DNA from: Zizania palustris
Lineage: Eukaryota; Streptophyta; Magnoliopsida; Poales; Poaceae
Length of the DNA: 64,000 nt
Assembly: GCA_019279435.1 (NCBI GenBank)
Contig: JAAALK010000080.1
Span: 31,402,778 to 31,466,777, forward strand
Reading direction: 5' to 3'
Below are positions 21,548 to 34,343 of this stretch, piece after piece. The notes under the pieces were generated by a model, which had not been told where the DNA came from, ran no database searches, and worked only from the letters and a program-made list of their open reading frames with translations. The position numbers and the translations under genes were made by a program. Each line of letters opens with the position of its first letter. Positions within the stretch are counted from its first letter, which is position 1.

Positions 21548-23356
21548 TGTAACACCCCAAATTTTCCAAGGTAAAATAAAATGAGAGAAATAAAATTTCT
21601 GAATTAAAAAGTATTATTTTAATTAGAGAAAAAGGGTAAAAACATCCAAATAAAGCAAATCATGGAGAAATAAATCAAATTCAGAGTTGATAAAGTTACG
21701 ATGGATTCTATAAGCCAAGATATATTTTTGGGAATTTTTACAACATTTTAGTGCCTTTGCCTTTAGCTCTAAATTTATAAACTAATTTCTGGAATTATTT
21801 TAATCAAAAAATGAAATTAAAATGCCCTTGGGCTGCCTCCCTCAAGTCTACCTCGACCCACCCCAATCCAGTGACCGCACCCACTGCTGGGTGGGACCCA
21901 GCTATCAGTGTCGTGCCCCTCTCTCTCTCCCGCCCACGCTCGCCTGGTCCCGCATGTCGGCCGCACTCACACTCGCACCCGCCAGGGCCCGCCTGTCGGC
22001 ACGCTTGTCTTCGCTCACAACCACTGACAGGTGGGGGCCACCTATTAGTATCCTCTTCCCCAATGGAAAGGGATCCCCTTTCCATCGCCGGTGACCCCAA
22101 TTTCCAAATTCGCCGCCGCCGGCCCCCCTTGCCAAAATTGGCTCCCGATTTCTGCTTGCCATGCACCAGGGATCCCTTTCCATCAAAAACCCGATGAAAT
22201 ACGTTCGGGTTCAATGCACGTGGGCGCATGGAAGGTTCGCCGGAGATTTGGAAATTTTCCCATCGGGTTTCCTCCGATGAGCCTTCCCTTTCCACTGTCG
22301 ATGACCCCTACTTATACCCTGGCCTCCACCACCCTCCGGATTTCAAATCTAGTAAACGGATTTCAAAAAAAAATCAAAAATGACCCTATGTCGATAGATC
22401 ATTTTTTGAAATAGGCATCAACATATGGTCTACCGATAGAGTGATTGTTTTTTATGCACTGGGGGACCGTGCGGCGTGGTGCCATGTGGCGAGCTATGGT
22501 GGGACGGTCGACCGACAGGTGGGTGAGGACCAGCAGGCATGCGGCACTAGTGGGCAGGGAGTGTGCGGCGTGGGACATGATACAGTAGTGTGCGGTGCGA
22601 GCAAGTGCGAGGCGCACGAGCATGCAGGGGAGGGGCTAGGGTGCCATGAATGCCGAGAGGGGGTGGAACTCCAGTGAGGTTGATTATGGCGATTAAGTGG
22701 ATTAATCATGAGGGGATCCAAGGGGAAACATGCGGGGGATTACGGAGATTAACTCCCAGGCATCAATCGGAGCTTGGGCCCACTGTGGAGGCGAATCCAA
22801 GACAAGGGATTCAGCTGGAGTTCTCGGGGCAACGACGACGCGAGGAAGACGAACCTGACAGGATGGGTCCACCGGTCAGTGAGCGTGCGGTGTAACGGTC
22901 GGCGCCGATAGGTGGACCAGGAAGCTTTGCGCGGAGAGAGGGGAGGGGGCTGACGGGTGGGCCAGGTGCTCGGGCGAGTGGCTGAGTGCGCCGATAGGCG
23001 GGGTCCACATGTCAGTGAGGGTTTCGCAGGTGAACGGTCTTGGCCGGCTAGAGAGAGAGGAATGGAGGGGGAGACCCAATATTGTTTAAATTCATTTTTG
23101 AATAAAAATAATTGCTAAAAATAGTTTAAAAATTATGAGCTACTTGCAAGGGTTCTAAAAATCTGTAAAAATTCTCAAAAAATATATCTTGGTTTTAAGA
23201 TCATAATATAATTTTCTCAGGCCTTGGTTTGGACTATTTCTCTAGATATTTATTTATTTGGACATTTTTAGCTTTAAAGAAAATAAAAATAATCCTTTTT
23301 CCAGAAAAGTATATTTATTAATTTTATTTTTATCTTTGGAAATTTGGGCTGTTACA
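21548..23356. repeat. Two LTR heads facing each other (composite fold-back)
   Basis: The block begins TGTAACACCCC and ends GGGCTGTTACA. The left half (to about 22400) resembles the start of the LTRs of A and B read forward; the right half resembles the same region read in reverse, including the CCTGTCAGTGAGC-type block near 22855-22885. Each half is therefore a U3-side LTR fragment of a related family, pointing outward. No matching target duplication was found (GTCAG versus ACCAC). Open frames inside are low-complexity and not treated as genes. Confidence 0.5.
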
Positions 23357-23628
23357 ACCACTCTCCTATCGACCACACTAGGGAAAAGAAAAAGGTGTGC
23401 CGCGGGGCCGCCGCTGGCCACGAACCTGCACCGCCTTCTTTCCCGCCACTAGGAGCAACGGGCACCACCAAAACCAAGCTAGCAGACCACTCCTTAGCCT
23501 GAAACCACCCCAACGCTACCTAATCTGCCTCTGTGCTGCCAAAAAATGCCTCCTAACCACCGACCAACACAAGAACAAACATCGTCAGCCTACCCCGTTG
23601 GCAGGCCACGATGGAAAACAGCTGCTAG
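23357..23628. other. Unassigned sequence left of hAT-like element
   Basis: This GC-moderate sequence continues at 28079 on the other side of the inserted hAT-like element. No convincing coding frame or repeat was recognised. Confidence 0.4.
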
Positions 23629-26600
23629 TAGGGATGGATATGGATGTCAGAATATTCAAATTATTCGTATTCATATTCGAATTACTATAAATATGGATAT
23701 CCGTATTCGTATCCGAATTAAATATAGATAACATTCAGAAATATCCGAATTTTAGTGCTATTTTTAACTCATTAATTGTGTTTCTAGGATTTAAATTGAA
23801 ATATGTGAAATTTGAAATGCAAGTACCTAAAATTATGCACTAAAATTTATAGAAAAATTCCATTCACTGTTTTGTGTCCATTTTTAGTTCTTATCCACTA
23901 AATTTAAAGAAATGTTAAAAAATTTATGTTAGAACACTTCATCGGTAATGTGGAGCTTAATGGTTTTTTAATTATAAAAAATCAAATAGTGTCTGAAAAA
24001 TACAAGACTTATCATAGTGTTATAATATTATACGTAGATACCATGATAAAATTTTGAAAATGTTTCGAGAAATTTATCATATAGAATGTAAAGAAATCTG
24101 AGATTCTCTTGAGAGGAAATAGAGTTTTGAGAAGGAATAGGTTATGGTTTAAAGTAAATTTATGGTTAAATATTTGTTTGAACTTGAATTTTCTTTATAT
24201 AATCAAAATACAACATATCTCATACCATATAATTTTTTGTATTTTTCTAGATCCATTTGTTATTTTTAACTCATTAATTGTGTTTCTAGTATTTAAATTG
24301 GAATATGTGAAATTTGAACTGCAAGTACCTAAAATAATGCACTAAAATTTATCTAAAAATCACATTAACTATTTTGTGTCCATTTTTAGTTTTTTATCCA
24401 CTAAATTTAAAGAAATGTTAAAAAAATTATGTTACGACACTTCATCGATAACATGGAGCTTAAGGGTTTTTTAATTATAAAAAATCAAATAAAGTCTGAA
24501 AAATACGAGACTTATCACAGTGTTATAATATTATACGTAGATACCATGATAAAATTTTGAAAATGTTTCGAGAAAATTTATCATATAGAATGTTAAGAAA
24601 TCTCAGATTCTCTTGAGAGGAAATAGAGTTTTGAGAAGCAATAGGTTATGGTTTAAAGTAAATTTATGGTTAAATATTTGTTTGAACTTGAATTTTCTTT
24701 ATATAATCAAAATACAACATATCTCATACCATATAATTTTTTGTATTTTTCTAGATCCATTTACTATTTTTAACTCATTAATTGTGTTTCTAGTATTTAA
24801 ATTGGAATATGTGAAATTTGAACTGCAAGTACCTAAAATAATGCACTAAAATTTATCAAAAAATCACATTAACTATTTTGTGTCCATTTTTAGTTCTTAT
24901 CCACTAAATTTAAATAAATGTTAAAAAATTTATGTTACAACACTTCATCGGTAACGTGGCGCTTAAGGGTTTTTTAATTATAAAAAATCAAATAAAGTAT
25001 GAAAAATACGAGACTTATCACAGTGTTATAATATTATACGTAGATACCATGATAAAATTTTAAAAATGTTTCGAGAAATTTATCATATAGAATGTTTAGA
25101 AATCTCAGATTCTCTTGACAGGAAATAGAGTTTTGAGAAGGAATAGGTAATGGTTTAAAGTAAATTTATGGTTAAATATTTGTTTGAACTTTAATTTTTT
25201 ATATAATCAAAATACAACATATATCATACCATATAAATTTTTTGTATTTTGCTAGATCCATTTGCTATTTTTAACTCATTAATTGTGTTTCTAGTATTTA
25301 AATTGGAATATGTGAAATTTGAACTGCAAGTACATAAAATAATGCACTAAAATTTATCAAAAAATCACATTCACTATTTTGTGTTCATTTTTAGCTCTTA
25401 TGTACTAAATTTAAAGAAATGTTAAAAAATTATGTTACGACACTTCATATCAGTAATGTGGAGCTTAAGGGTTTTTTAATTATAAAACAATCAAATAAAG
25501 TCTGAAAAATACGATACTTATCACAGTGTTATAATATTATACGTATATACCATGATAAAATTTTAAAAATGTTTTGAGAAATTTATCATATAGAATGTTA
25601 AGAAATATGAGATTCTCTTGAGAGGAAATAGAAATTTGAGAAGGAATAGTTTATGGTTTAAAGTAAATTAATAGTTAAATATTTGTTTGAACTTGAATTT
25701 TTTTATATAATCAAAATACAACATATCTCATACCATATAAAATTTTTGTATTTTTCTAGATCCATTTGCTATTTTTAACTCATTAATTGTGTTTCTAGTA
25801 TTTAAATTGGAATATGTGAAATTTGAACTGCAAGTACCTAAAATAATGCACTAAAATTTATCAAAAAATCACATTCACTATTTTGTGTTAATTTTTAGTT
25901 CTTATATACTAAATTTAATAAATGTTAAAAAAATTATGTTACGACACTTCATTGGTAACGTGGAGCTTAAGGGTTTTTAATTATAAAACAAATCAAATAA
26001 AGTCTGAAAATATGAGACTTATCACGGTGTTATAATATTATACGTATATACCATGATAAAATTTTAAAAATGTTTCGAGAAATTTATCATTTAGAATGTT
26101 AAGAAATATGAGATTCTCTTGAGAGGAAATAGAAATTTGAGAAGGAATAGGCTATGACTTAAAGTAAATTAATAGTTAAATATTTGTTTGAACTTGAATT
26201 TTTTTATATAAACAAAATACAACATATCTCATACCATATAAATTTTATGTATTTTTCTAGATCCATTTGCTATTTTTATCTCATTAATTGTGTTTCTAGT
26301 ATTTAAATTGGAATATGTGAAATTTGAAAAGCAAGTACCTAAAATAATGAACTAAAATTTATAGAAAAATCATATTCACTATTTTGTGTACATTTTTAGT
26401 TCTTATCCACTAAATTTAAAGAAATTTTAAAAATGTATGTTACGACACTTCATCGATAACGTGGAGCTTAAGAGTTTTTTAATTATAAAAATCAAATAAA
26501 ATAAAAAAATACAATACTTATCACGGTGTTATAATATTATACGTATATACCATGATAAATGTTGAAAATGTTTTGAGAAATTTATCATATAGAATTTTAA

Positions 26601-28078
26601 GAAATATGAGATTCTCTTGAGGGGAAATAGAGTTTTGAGAAGGAATAAGTTATGGTTTAAAGTAAATTGATGGTTAAATATTTGTTTGAACTTGAATTTT
26701 TTTATATAATCCAAATACAAAATATATAATACCATATAAATTGTTTGTATTTTTCTAGATCCATTTGCTATTTTTAACTCATTAATTGTGTTTCTAGTAT
26801 TTAAATTGGAATATGTGAAATTTCAACTGCAAGTACCTAAAATAATGCACTAAAATTTATAGAAAAATCACATTCACTATTTTGTGTCCATTTTTAGTTC
26901 TTAACCACTAAATTTAAAGAAATGTTTAAAAATTATGTTACGACACTTCATGAGTAACGTAGAGCTTAAGAGTTTTTTAATTATAAAAAAATCAAATAAA
27001 GTCTAAAAAATACGAGATTTGTCACAGTGGTATAATATTATATGTAGATATAATTATAAATTTTTTAAAATGTTTCTAAATTTTTATCATATAAGATGTT
27101 AAGAAATCTGAGATTCTCGTGAGAGGAATTAGAGTTTTGAGAAGTAATAAGCTATGGTTTACAGTAAATTGATGGTTAATGTTTGTTTGAACTTGATTTT
27201 TTTATATAATCAAAATACAACATATATAATCCAATATAATTTTTGTATTTTTCTAGATCCATTTTATATTTTTTAACTCATTAATTGTGTTTCTAGTATT
27301 TAAATTGGAATATGTGATATTTGAACCGCAAGTACCTAAAATAATGCACTAAAATTTATAGAAAAAATACATTCACTATTTGTGTCCATTTTTAGTTATT
27401 ATCCACTAAATTTAAAGAAATTTTAAAAAAATTATGTTACGACACTTCATCGATAATATGGAGCTTAAAAGTTTTTTAATTATAAAAAATCAAATAAAGT
27501 CTGAAAATACGATACTTGTCATGGTATTATAATATTATACATAGATACCATGATAAAAATTTTTAAAATGTTTCGAGAAATTTATCATATAGGATGTTAA
27601 TAAATTTTTGAAAATGTTTAATTTTTAAAAATAATAAAATTCAGTCAATTTTTTCCAAATTGCCGCCTATTTTTTCTGCATTGGCACGCTTGGACTCAAT
27701 TTTTGTGTTCTTGTTGGTTGAAATGTATGATGAATTTCAGTTCAAGAATGTAGTTCTTGTTGGTTGTTGTGTATGATGAATTTTAGCTAGTGTTGTTTAA
27801 AAATTTAGTTTGTGCATGGTTTATTGTGTATCATTGTTTCTTATTAATTATTATTCTAATTTGGTATATTGAACCCTTTGGACTTTTGAAAAATTTGTGA
27901 AACAACGAACATTTGGAGTTAAACTGAGTAAACATCCGAATACATATTCGTATTTGAAACATCCGTTTTGTATTCGTATTCGAGAACATCTGAATCCGTA
28001 TTCATATTCAAATTAAAATGTGGTAAATAGTGCTATCTAGATTCGTTTTCATTCGTATCTGATCCAAATCCATCCCTA
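23629..28078. mobile_element. Non-autonomous hAT-like element filled with tandem repeats
   Basis: The 4450-bp element has terminal inverted repeats TAGGGATGGAT / ATCCATCCCTA and an 8-bp target duplication GCTGCTAG (23621-23628) / GCTGCCAG (28079-28086) with one mismatch. Both ends carry several ATTCGTATTC-like subterminal motifs, as is usual for transposase-binding ends of hAT elements. The interior is almost entirely an AT-rich tandem array (23757-27603) plus a short unique stretch (27604-27900). No transposase frame is present, so mobility would depend on an autonomous relative. Confidence 0.8.
23757..27603. repeat. Tandem array of about 7.7 copies of a ~500-bp AT-rich unit
   Basis: The landmark AACTCATTAATTGTGTTTCT recurs at 23766, 24268, 24772, 25273, 25777, 26278 (one base changed), 26776 and 27275, giving a period of 498-504 bp. 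Units differ by scattered substitutions and small indels, so the array is not brand new. Each unit also carries conserved stretches such as TTATAATATTATACGTA and CTCTTGAGAGGAAATAGAG. No coding potential beyond short frames (24109-24345, 24613-24849, 26529-26735) is present. Confidence 0.92.
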
Positions 28079-28086
28079 GCTGCCAG

Positions 28087-28659
28087 ATCCCCCTTTGCCC
28101 CACCATATCTAGACAGAGACGCTTTTGGCTGGCCCCGCACAGCCATTCGCCGCCCCTAGGCTTTCACTCGTCACTCACTGGCCGCCACAATTCCCCGTGG
28201 CACCCCTTTCTGCTATGCGCCGCCTGACTTGCGCATGTTGGTGCTTACCATCCACAGGCGCCAGCCACCACTCATAGCCGACCGATGCCCACTAAGACTC
28301 TAATGCGCCAAATCTATCACACAAGGAGAGGAGAGGAAAAAAACAAGCCCCGCCGTCGCCTTCCTTGCCACCGCCCGAAGCAGGAGCAGAGCCACATAGT
28401 TGGCTGGGAGTTCCTGAGAAACCGGTTCTAATTTTTTTAGTTATTATTAGCAAATGTTTACCCTTTGTGCACCCCCTTGAGTTCAATACGGTATACCCCA
28501 TGAAGTTGATGCACTCTTCTCGGTTTTTCTCTAGCTTTGTGACCACTAGCCCGAAGCCCCGATAGGTAGCTCCGGTGAGGGGAGGAGGAGGGGGAGAAGC
28601 AGCGGTGGCTGGGGCGTAGGGTTTTGCTCGAGCCGCCGCTAGGGGCGACAAGGGCGTGA
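28087..28659. other. Unassigned sequence between hAT-like element and copia remnant
   Basis: Starts GC-rich, with fragments such as CGCCACAATTCCCC, then a stretch with an open minus-strand frame (28292-28651) rich in Pro and Ala. The frame has no recognisable domain, so no gene is called. It may be a degenerate non-LTR or LTR fragment. Confidence 0.3.
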
Positions 28660-29735
28660 AAGTGGTTTAGTTTCTAGAGTTGAGACATTAAGATTTTTAT
28701 TGGCTATGGTAGCTTATGAAGGCTGGGAGGTGCATCATATGGATGTAAAGTTGGCTTTTTTGAATGGAGTGCTAGAAGAAGTATATGTTTTGCATAAACA
28801 AGGGTTTGAGGTTGCTAGAAAAGAAGATAAAGTATTGAATATGTGCTAAGCTTTGTACAGGTTGAGGTAGGCTCCAAGGGCATGGAATGCAAAATTGGAT
28901 GCTACACAATCAGCATATGCATTGAATATTTTGAAAAAGAATGGCATGAAAGGTTGTAATCCCTGTCATGTACCCATGGAGGCTCGACTGAAATTGAGTA
29001 AGGAGAGTCAAAATGCTCTTGTAGATGCAACACAATATAGAAGTTTAATTGCCATCTTGAGATGTCTTGTGAATTCTAGATCGGATATAGCCTATACTAT
29101 TAGGTATTTAGATCGGTTCATGGATAAGCTAACAACTGAACGTCAAGCAGTTGTGAAACATCTACTCACATACATTGTAGGAACTGCAAATTGAGGCTGT
29201 TGTTATGGTAGAAAGAAAACAGAAGAACTATAATTGTACAGGTTATTGTGATAGTGATATGGCTGGAGACTTGGATGATAGGAAAAGCACGATTGGTGTA
29301 TTCTTTGCATTGGGAGAAAGTATGATCACTTGGCAATCCCAAAAACAGAAGGTTGTTGCACTTTCTTCTTGAGAGACAGAGCATATTACAGCAACTACTG
29401 CAACTTGTCAGAGAATATGGATGAGCTGGCTTGTTTTTGACTTGAAAGGCAAAGAGAAGCAAATTGCAATTCTGATAATCTCGACAACAAGTCAGCAATT
29501 TCACTACGTAGGAATCTTGTGCTGCATGAAAGGAGCAAGCATATTGACACAAGGTACCACTTTATTGTGAATGTATCAAGAAGAAGGAGAACACAGTGGA
29601 GTATGTGCCAACTGAAAAACAAGTCGCGGATATTCTGACCAAATCTCTTGGGAGAATGAAATTTCAGGAGCTGCGAAGGAAGATTGGCATGATTGAAGTT
29701 AACGAACAAGATTATGGGGTGATTTATGTGTAATC
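28660..29735 (+). pseudogene. Ty1/copia polyprotein remnant (RT and RNase H)
   Basis: Plus-strand pieces read as copia RT: AAYEGWEVHHMDVK-like text at about 28705-28755 (MDVKLAFLNG), then ALYRLR and APRAWNAKLD at about 28850-28900. There a deletion joins the thumb directly to a later segment (28895-29194) with MKGCNPCHVPMEARLKLS and DIAYTIRYLDRF. RNase H follows (29235-29700: DSDMAGDLDDRKST, then SQKQKVVALSS). Several stops and frame changes interrupt it. Sequence to about 29870 and at 30473-30650 looks like its LTR. The gag, protease and integrase are absent. Confidence 0.8.
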
Positions 29736-29886
29736 TCGTTTGTTTTAGCTCTTGTTAGTGTGTCAATAAGTGATCTGTTATGTACACGTATTAGTCAGGT
29801 GTCTGCATATTTCTACTTGCTGCTTGCTGAACGTTTTGTTTGTTCTCTGCATGTTTGATCCGCACGTCTTGGTAGAGGCGTTTGAA

Positions 29887-30464
29887 TAGAGATGGCAACG
29901 GGTGCGTACCCACTGGGTATTACCCGCCCACACTCGCACCCGCCAGATAAAAATTTACCCACTACAAAACCCGCACCCACTCGCGGGTACAAAAACTTAC
30001 CCACACCCGCACCCGCGCGGGTATTTGTACCCGACGGGTAACCCATACCCGATTTTAGACCCGCCATAAATTATAAATATATCACTGAAAAATGGCATAT
30101 GCATCACTCCCATTAGCTAAAGACATTTTCCTTAATCTATACAAGAACATGAAGGTGCATATTAAAAACAGATCGACATGGACCAGCCAAAAAAACAAGC
30201 ACGGATTAAACAATGCACATGGGCTGAATAACTATATGAGCCACGAATGGGCTGAATTTGTAGAGAAATGCACATGAGCCTTCGGGTGTATTTTACCTAC
30301 GGGTAAGCGGGTACGGGTACTATGCAGCCGCACCCGCTCTATTCGTTGGGTAGAGGTTTTTGCCCAATAAAGCACCCGCGAGTGAAGATATTGTTCCACA
30401 CGCGTCTTCTTATCAGGTAAAATCCATCGGGTACTCGGGTTTCGGGTACCCGTTGCCATCTCTA
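29887..30464. mobile_element. hAT-type MITE, 578 bp
   Basis: Terminal inverted repeats TAGAGATGGCAACGGGT / ACCCGTTGCCATCTCTA and a perfect 8-bp target duplication CGTTTGAA (29879-29886; 30465-30472). The ends are rich in GCGGGTA motifs. It sits in the tail of the copia remnant and has no coding capacity. The perfect duplication implies a fairly recent insertion. Confidence 0.93.
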
Positions 30465-30844
30465 CGTTTGAATCGGATCGGATCGTAGAATCTTTTTGCA
30501 GCTGTTAGTTGTAACAAATCTCTGTAAGTAAGACTCAAATAAGTAACAGAAATCCTAAAGAAAATGCTACTGAAGTTTTGCAGCGTTCTGCTCGTTTGCT
30601 CTGTGCTGAATACTCTGTGGCCCATCCAAAAAAAACAGAATAGAACAATTTCATCCTTAAATACCAACCGCTACAACTGCCCAGACCAAAACATTCGAAA
30701 GAGACAAGCAAACAAAAGAGGCCCAGTTCATGTAAAAAGATGGCCCGCTAAAGCCCATGCCCAACGGGACCCACACGGTCGCGGTCGGGCCGTTCCCTTG
30801 CCACGCCACCCAGCCAATAGGCCGCCTCCCGTGGCACGTCTTAT

Positions 30845-30866
30845 CCAATCACATCACGCCACGTCA
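30845..30866 (+). promoter_or_regulatory. ER stress response element overlapping a UPRE, upstream of transporter gene
   Basis: CCAAT (30845-30849), nine bases, then CCACG (30859-30863) is an exact ERSE (CCAAT-N9-CCACG). The same CCACG extends to CCACGTCA, the complement of TGACGTGG, a unfolded-protein-response bZIP site. It lies about 180 bp before the ATG, in a GC-rich promoter that has a second CCAAT near 30814 and a weak TATTAAC near 30930. Arabidopsis UTR1, a relative of the downstream gene, is reported to be induced by ER stress, so the site fits the gene. Confidence 0.7.
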
Positions 30867-31027
30867 CGCCTCTGACGCGCGGCCGGCCCTTTCCGCGGTT
30901 GCGGTGGCGCCCCCGCTTGGCCGCTTCTTCTATTAACACGCGCTTGCGAGTTCCGCTTCCGCCTTCTTCCCCGCGCTCTACCACCGCGCACCGATCCCAC
31001 CTCCTCGCCGGCGAACCGAGCGACGGC

Positions 31028-34000
31028 ATGGTGTCCGCGCGTAAGGGCCGCGGAGGTGGAGGGCCCCGCCCCCGCGTCGTCGACGGCGGTGGAGGCGGGG
31101 GGAGCATGGCATCGCGCGTGGCCGTGCTCGCCTTCTGCGTCGCCGGGATCTGGTCGGCGTACATCACCCAGGGCGTCCTCCAGGAGACCCTGTAAGCGCC
31201 CGCCTCTCTCTGGCCTCTATCTCTCTCCAATGGTGCCTCGGAGCAGAGGTCCCCGTTGGTTCTCTGTTTCGACTTTCGATGGGTTGTTGAATTGCTTCCC
31301 GCTTCTCTCCCCGCCGCCCAGGTCGACGAAGCGGTTCGGGCCGGAGGCGCGGCGGTTCGACCACCTCGCGTTCCTCAACTTCGCGCAGAACGTCGTCTGC
31401 TTCGTCTGGTCCTTCATAAGTGAGCACCCTCTCCAGCTCTCCTCCTCTCCCGCGTCGTCTCTTGTTCCGTTTACATTGCGCGGAATGTGGGGCCGTTTCT
31501 GGTGGCGATTGCGGATCGTGTGAAGGGTTTGTGACTTTGGTTTGCTCGCGCAGTGATTAAGCTGTGGTCAAGCGGTGGCAGCTCTGCCGGCCACGCACCC
31601 CTGCGGAAATACTGGGGCGTCAGCATCACCAACACCATCGGCCCGACCATGGGGATTGAGGCGCTCAAGTACATCAGCTACCCCGCTCAGGTTTGACTCC
31701 AGCTACTTTTGCCGTTTCTCTTGCTTTGTTGTTCTGTGCATTCTGTGATCTGTAATTAGGTGCATCTGTGTTCGTTTGGGTTAAGCCGGTTAATCGGCAA
31801 TATAAGAGTAGTACTTAATGTGCCCTCAAAAAGAGTAGTACTTAATGTCTGTGAAGTGTGAGTACTTAATGTCTGAGAAGTGTGAAGTGAAATGTTCTAA
31901 TTTTGGATTTGTTTAACTGCGCTAAGGCAATCGAATAATCTCGAGTGATGAATTCTGTAGGTAGTGGTGTAGCCTTTATTTTTTAGGCAAAGACACGCTA
32001 TAGCCTTATTTCTGCCTTAATGGAGAGATACGTCTTTTGGAGAGTTTATGCCATGCTAGTGAATATTGGAAATAAAAAAAATCAAAGTTTGGTTTGGTGA
32101 AATTATGGATTCCGACCCGGCTCTTCTGTTGGTGTTCTGATACATTTGGAGCTTAAATTCAGTTTGGTCAGAAAGACGGATAATGGCCCATTCAGAAATA
32201 TCCAAACATATAAACAATGTTGAAGTCTGTTGTTCACTACCAATTTCATGCATAGAAAACATGGTAGTCCATTGTCTTGATATGGCATGGATAAGTGAAG
32301 ACTGGGCACCACATTTCCTGACTAAAATCTCGAGTGTAGGGTGACTTCCAAGTTCCAACAATCCAATATACAGCAATACATCAAAACTTGTATGGTTGTG
32401 GTGGCCATGTAATTTGATTTGCCATCTGAACTTGTTGTAACAGTGGTATCAAGCTTGGATTTTGTTTCTGAATGTCAATTTTTTATCCTTTTGCTTGCGC
32501 AAAGATACAAATTTCTTATTTAATTAAATAGCACATTTGCACTTATAAATTATAAAGAATTATTTGCTCTCTGTGTTGACAGGTCCTGGCAAAATCTTCT
32601 AAGATGATTCCAGGTGTGTTTGTATTGATTTATGTATACTATGCAGTTTACCTTTACAGAAAATTATCTTCATCTAATTATTAGTTGTTCTTCGGTGGGT
32701 CCACTCATACAAGCATTTTCTGTGTAAAGAAAACTGTACTTAGAAGGAGCAGGAAACCATACATTTTCTTGATTGTCCTTAACATTTTCATGAGTAGGTT
32801 AGATGAACCACTTATTAACTAGGCCAGGAAAATATGATAGTATTGTCCATTTGGATTAGTGTTTCCCAATCAGAACTGGAGAACATATATGCATGAACAT
32901 TGTTTTCACATCATAAGTCTAAGTATAGGCAATTCCTACAAATACTTATATTTAAATTGTTTTCCAAATATATGTTACATACTGACTAATAATTCAGACA
33001 AACCTCTCCATCGCTAATTGGATTTCAGTTTGGCACCACAAAGTGACTGTCTGAGCTGACAGTACTGTTCTGCTCCACTAAACAGATCTTACATGCATTG
33101 CTTACCAAAACCACAAATTTCATTGCAATCATAGTTCCATTTGGGTGTTGGTATTTGATAGTTGGAGTGGGTATAGGAAATTGAGCAGTTCATGACTTCA
33201 TGTTAAGAATATTGGTCGATGATAATCATTTCCTTATTTCACAGCATGTATAGTGATGTACTCATCTTTCTCACTAATGATTTATTTTGTACAGTAATGC
33301 TGATGGGAACTCTACTCTATGGTGTTAAATACACATTCCCGGAGTATGTTTGCACATTTCTTGTTGCTGGGGGTGTCTCATCCTTTGCATTGTTGAAGGT
33401 AAGGGACCTATTCAATTCCATTTATTCATCAACAACTCAATAGCCTTTAGCAAAAGTTGAACTTTTAGTGGACATTTTTCATTCCACAGTATAAATAGTA
33501 GGAAAAATATTTTGTTCCATACTGTCATTTAGCTAGGATTCTGTATAGCGAGCTGTTATGCACACCTCAGCTAGAAAAAGAACCAAGTTAGTTCCAAATC
33601 AATGTTTCACTTCATCACTTGTAGTCATTTTACCTAATAAAATTTCTCTGTGCATGCGCTGAAAACTATATTTCATTTCTGAGATTTTTGTTTGTTGCTT
33701 ATTTATCAGACAAGCTCAAAGACAATCAAGAAGCTTGCTAACCCTAATGCACCTCTTGGCTACACATTGTGCTTCATCAACTTAGCTTTTGACGGTTACA
33801 CCAATTCAACCCAAGATTTAATAAAGTCTAGGTAACTATACCCTGCCCATCTCTTATTGAGGCATTCTAAAAAAATTCTCAGTCTTCTTTTCTAAATAGA
33901 AAGTAATGTTGTGTTACTGCAGATACCCGAAGACTAATCCATGGGATATAATGCTTGGCATGAACCTCTGGGGGACCATATACAATGCTGCGATCATGTT

Positions 34001-34343
34001 TGTCGCACCACTACTGTTCAGTAATTGGCCTTACGCAAATGGTTTTGAGGCAGTGAAATTCTGCCAGGAGAACCCAGAGGTGGCATGGGACATTCTCCTG
34101 TTCTGCCTGTGCGGTGCCGTGGGCCAGAATTTCATCTTCCTAACCATAAGCCGATTTGGCTCCCTTACTAACACTACCATCACTACCACTCGCAAGTTCA
34201 TGAGCATTGTGGTCTCATCCGTCATCAGTGGCAACCCACTGTCCTTGAAGCAATGGGGAAGTGTTGTCATGGTCTTTTCTGGTCTCTCTTTGCAAATTTT
34301 TCTCAAATGGAAGAGAAAGAAGGTCAGAGACCACAAGGAATAA
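31028..34343 (+). CDS. UTR3: UDP-galactose/UDP-glucose transporter (UTR1/UTR3-like, SLC35B1 family), 7 coding exons
   Basis: Exons 31028-31191, 31322-31419, 31554-31690, 32583-32613, 33295-33398, 33710-33831 and 33923-34343 join to a 358-residue frame. All introns are GT-AG and all phases agree; exon 4 is only 31 nt. The protein is a multi-spanning ER/Golgi nucleotide-sugar transporter of the drug/metabolite superfamily. Motifs read include CVAGIWSAYITQGVLQETL, TNTIGPTMGIEALKYISYPAQ, AKSSKMIPVMLMG, NLAFDGYTNSTQD and ISRFGSLTNTTITTTRKF. It has a lysine-rich tail (KWKRKKVRDHKE). It would bring UDP-glucose or UDP-galactose into the ER lumen, where UDP-glucose feeds glycoprotein folding control. 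The start at 31028 gives a Gly-rich 26-residue leader; Met27 (31106) is an alternative. UTR1 and UTR3 cannot be told apart here. Introns hold no recognised element. Confidence 0.93.

Noticed and set aside
23757..27603. Possible CRISPR-like array
   Set aside because: Repeats are about 500 bp, contiguous and without unique spacers, in a plant genome and inside a transposon; this is a tandem repeat.
28292..28651. 119-codon minus-strand frame
   Set aside because: Biased composition, no domain and no conserved start; insufficient evidence for a gene.
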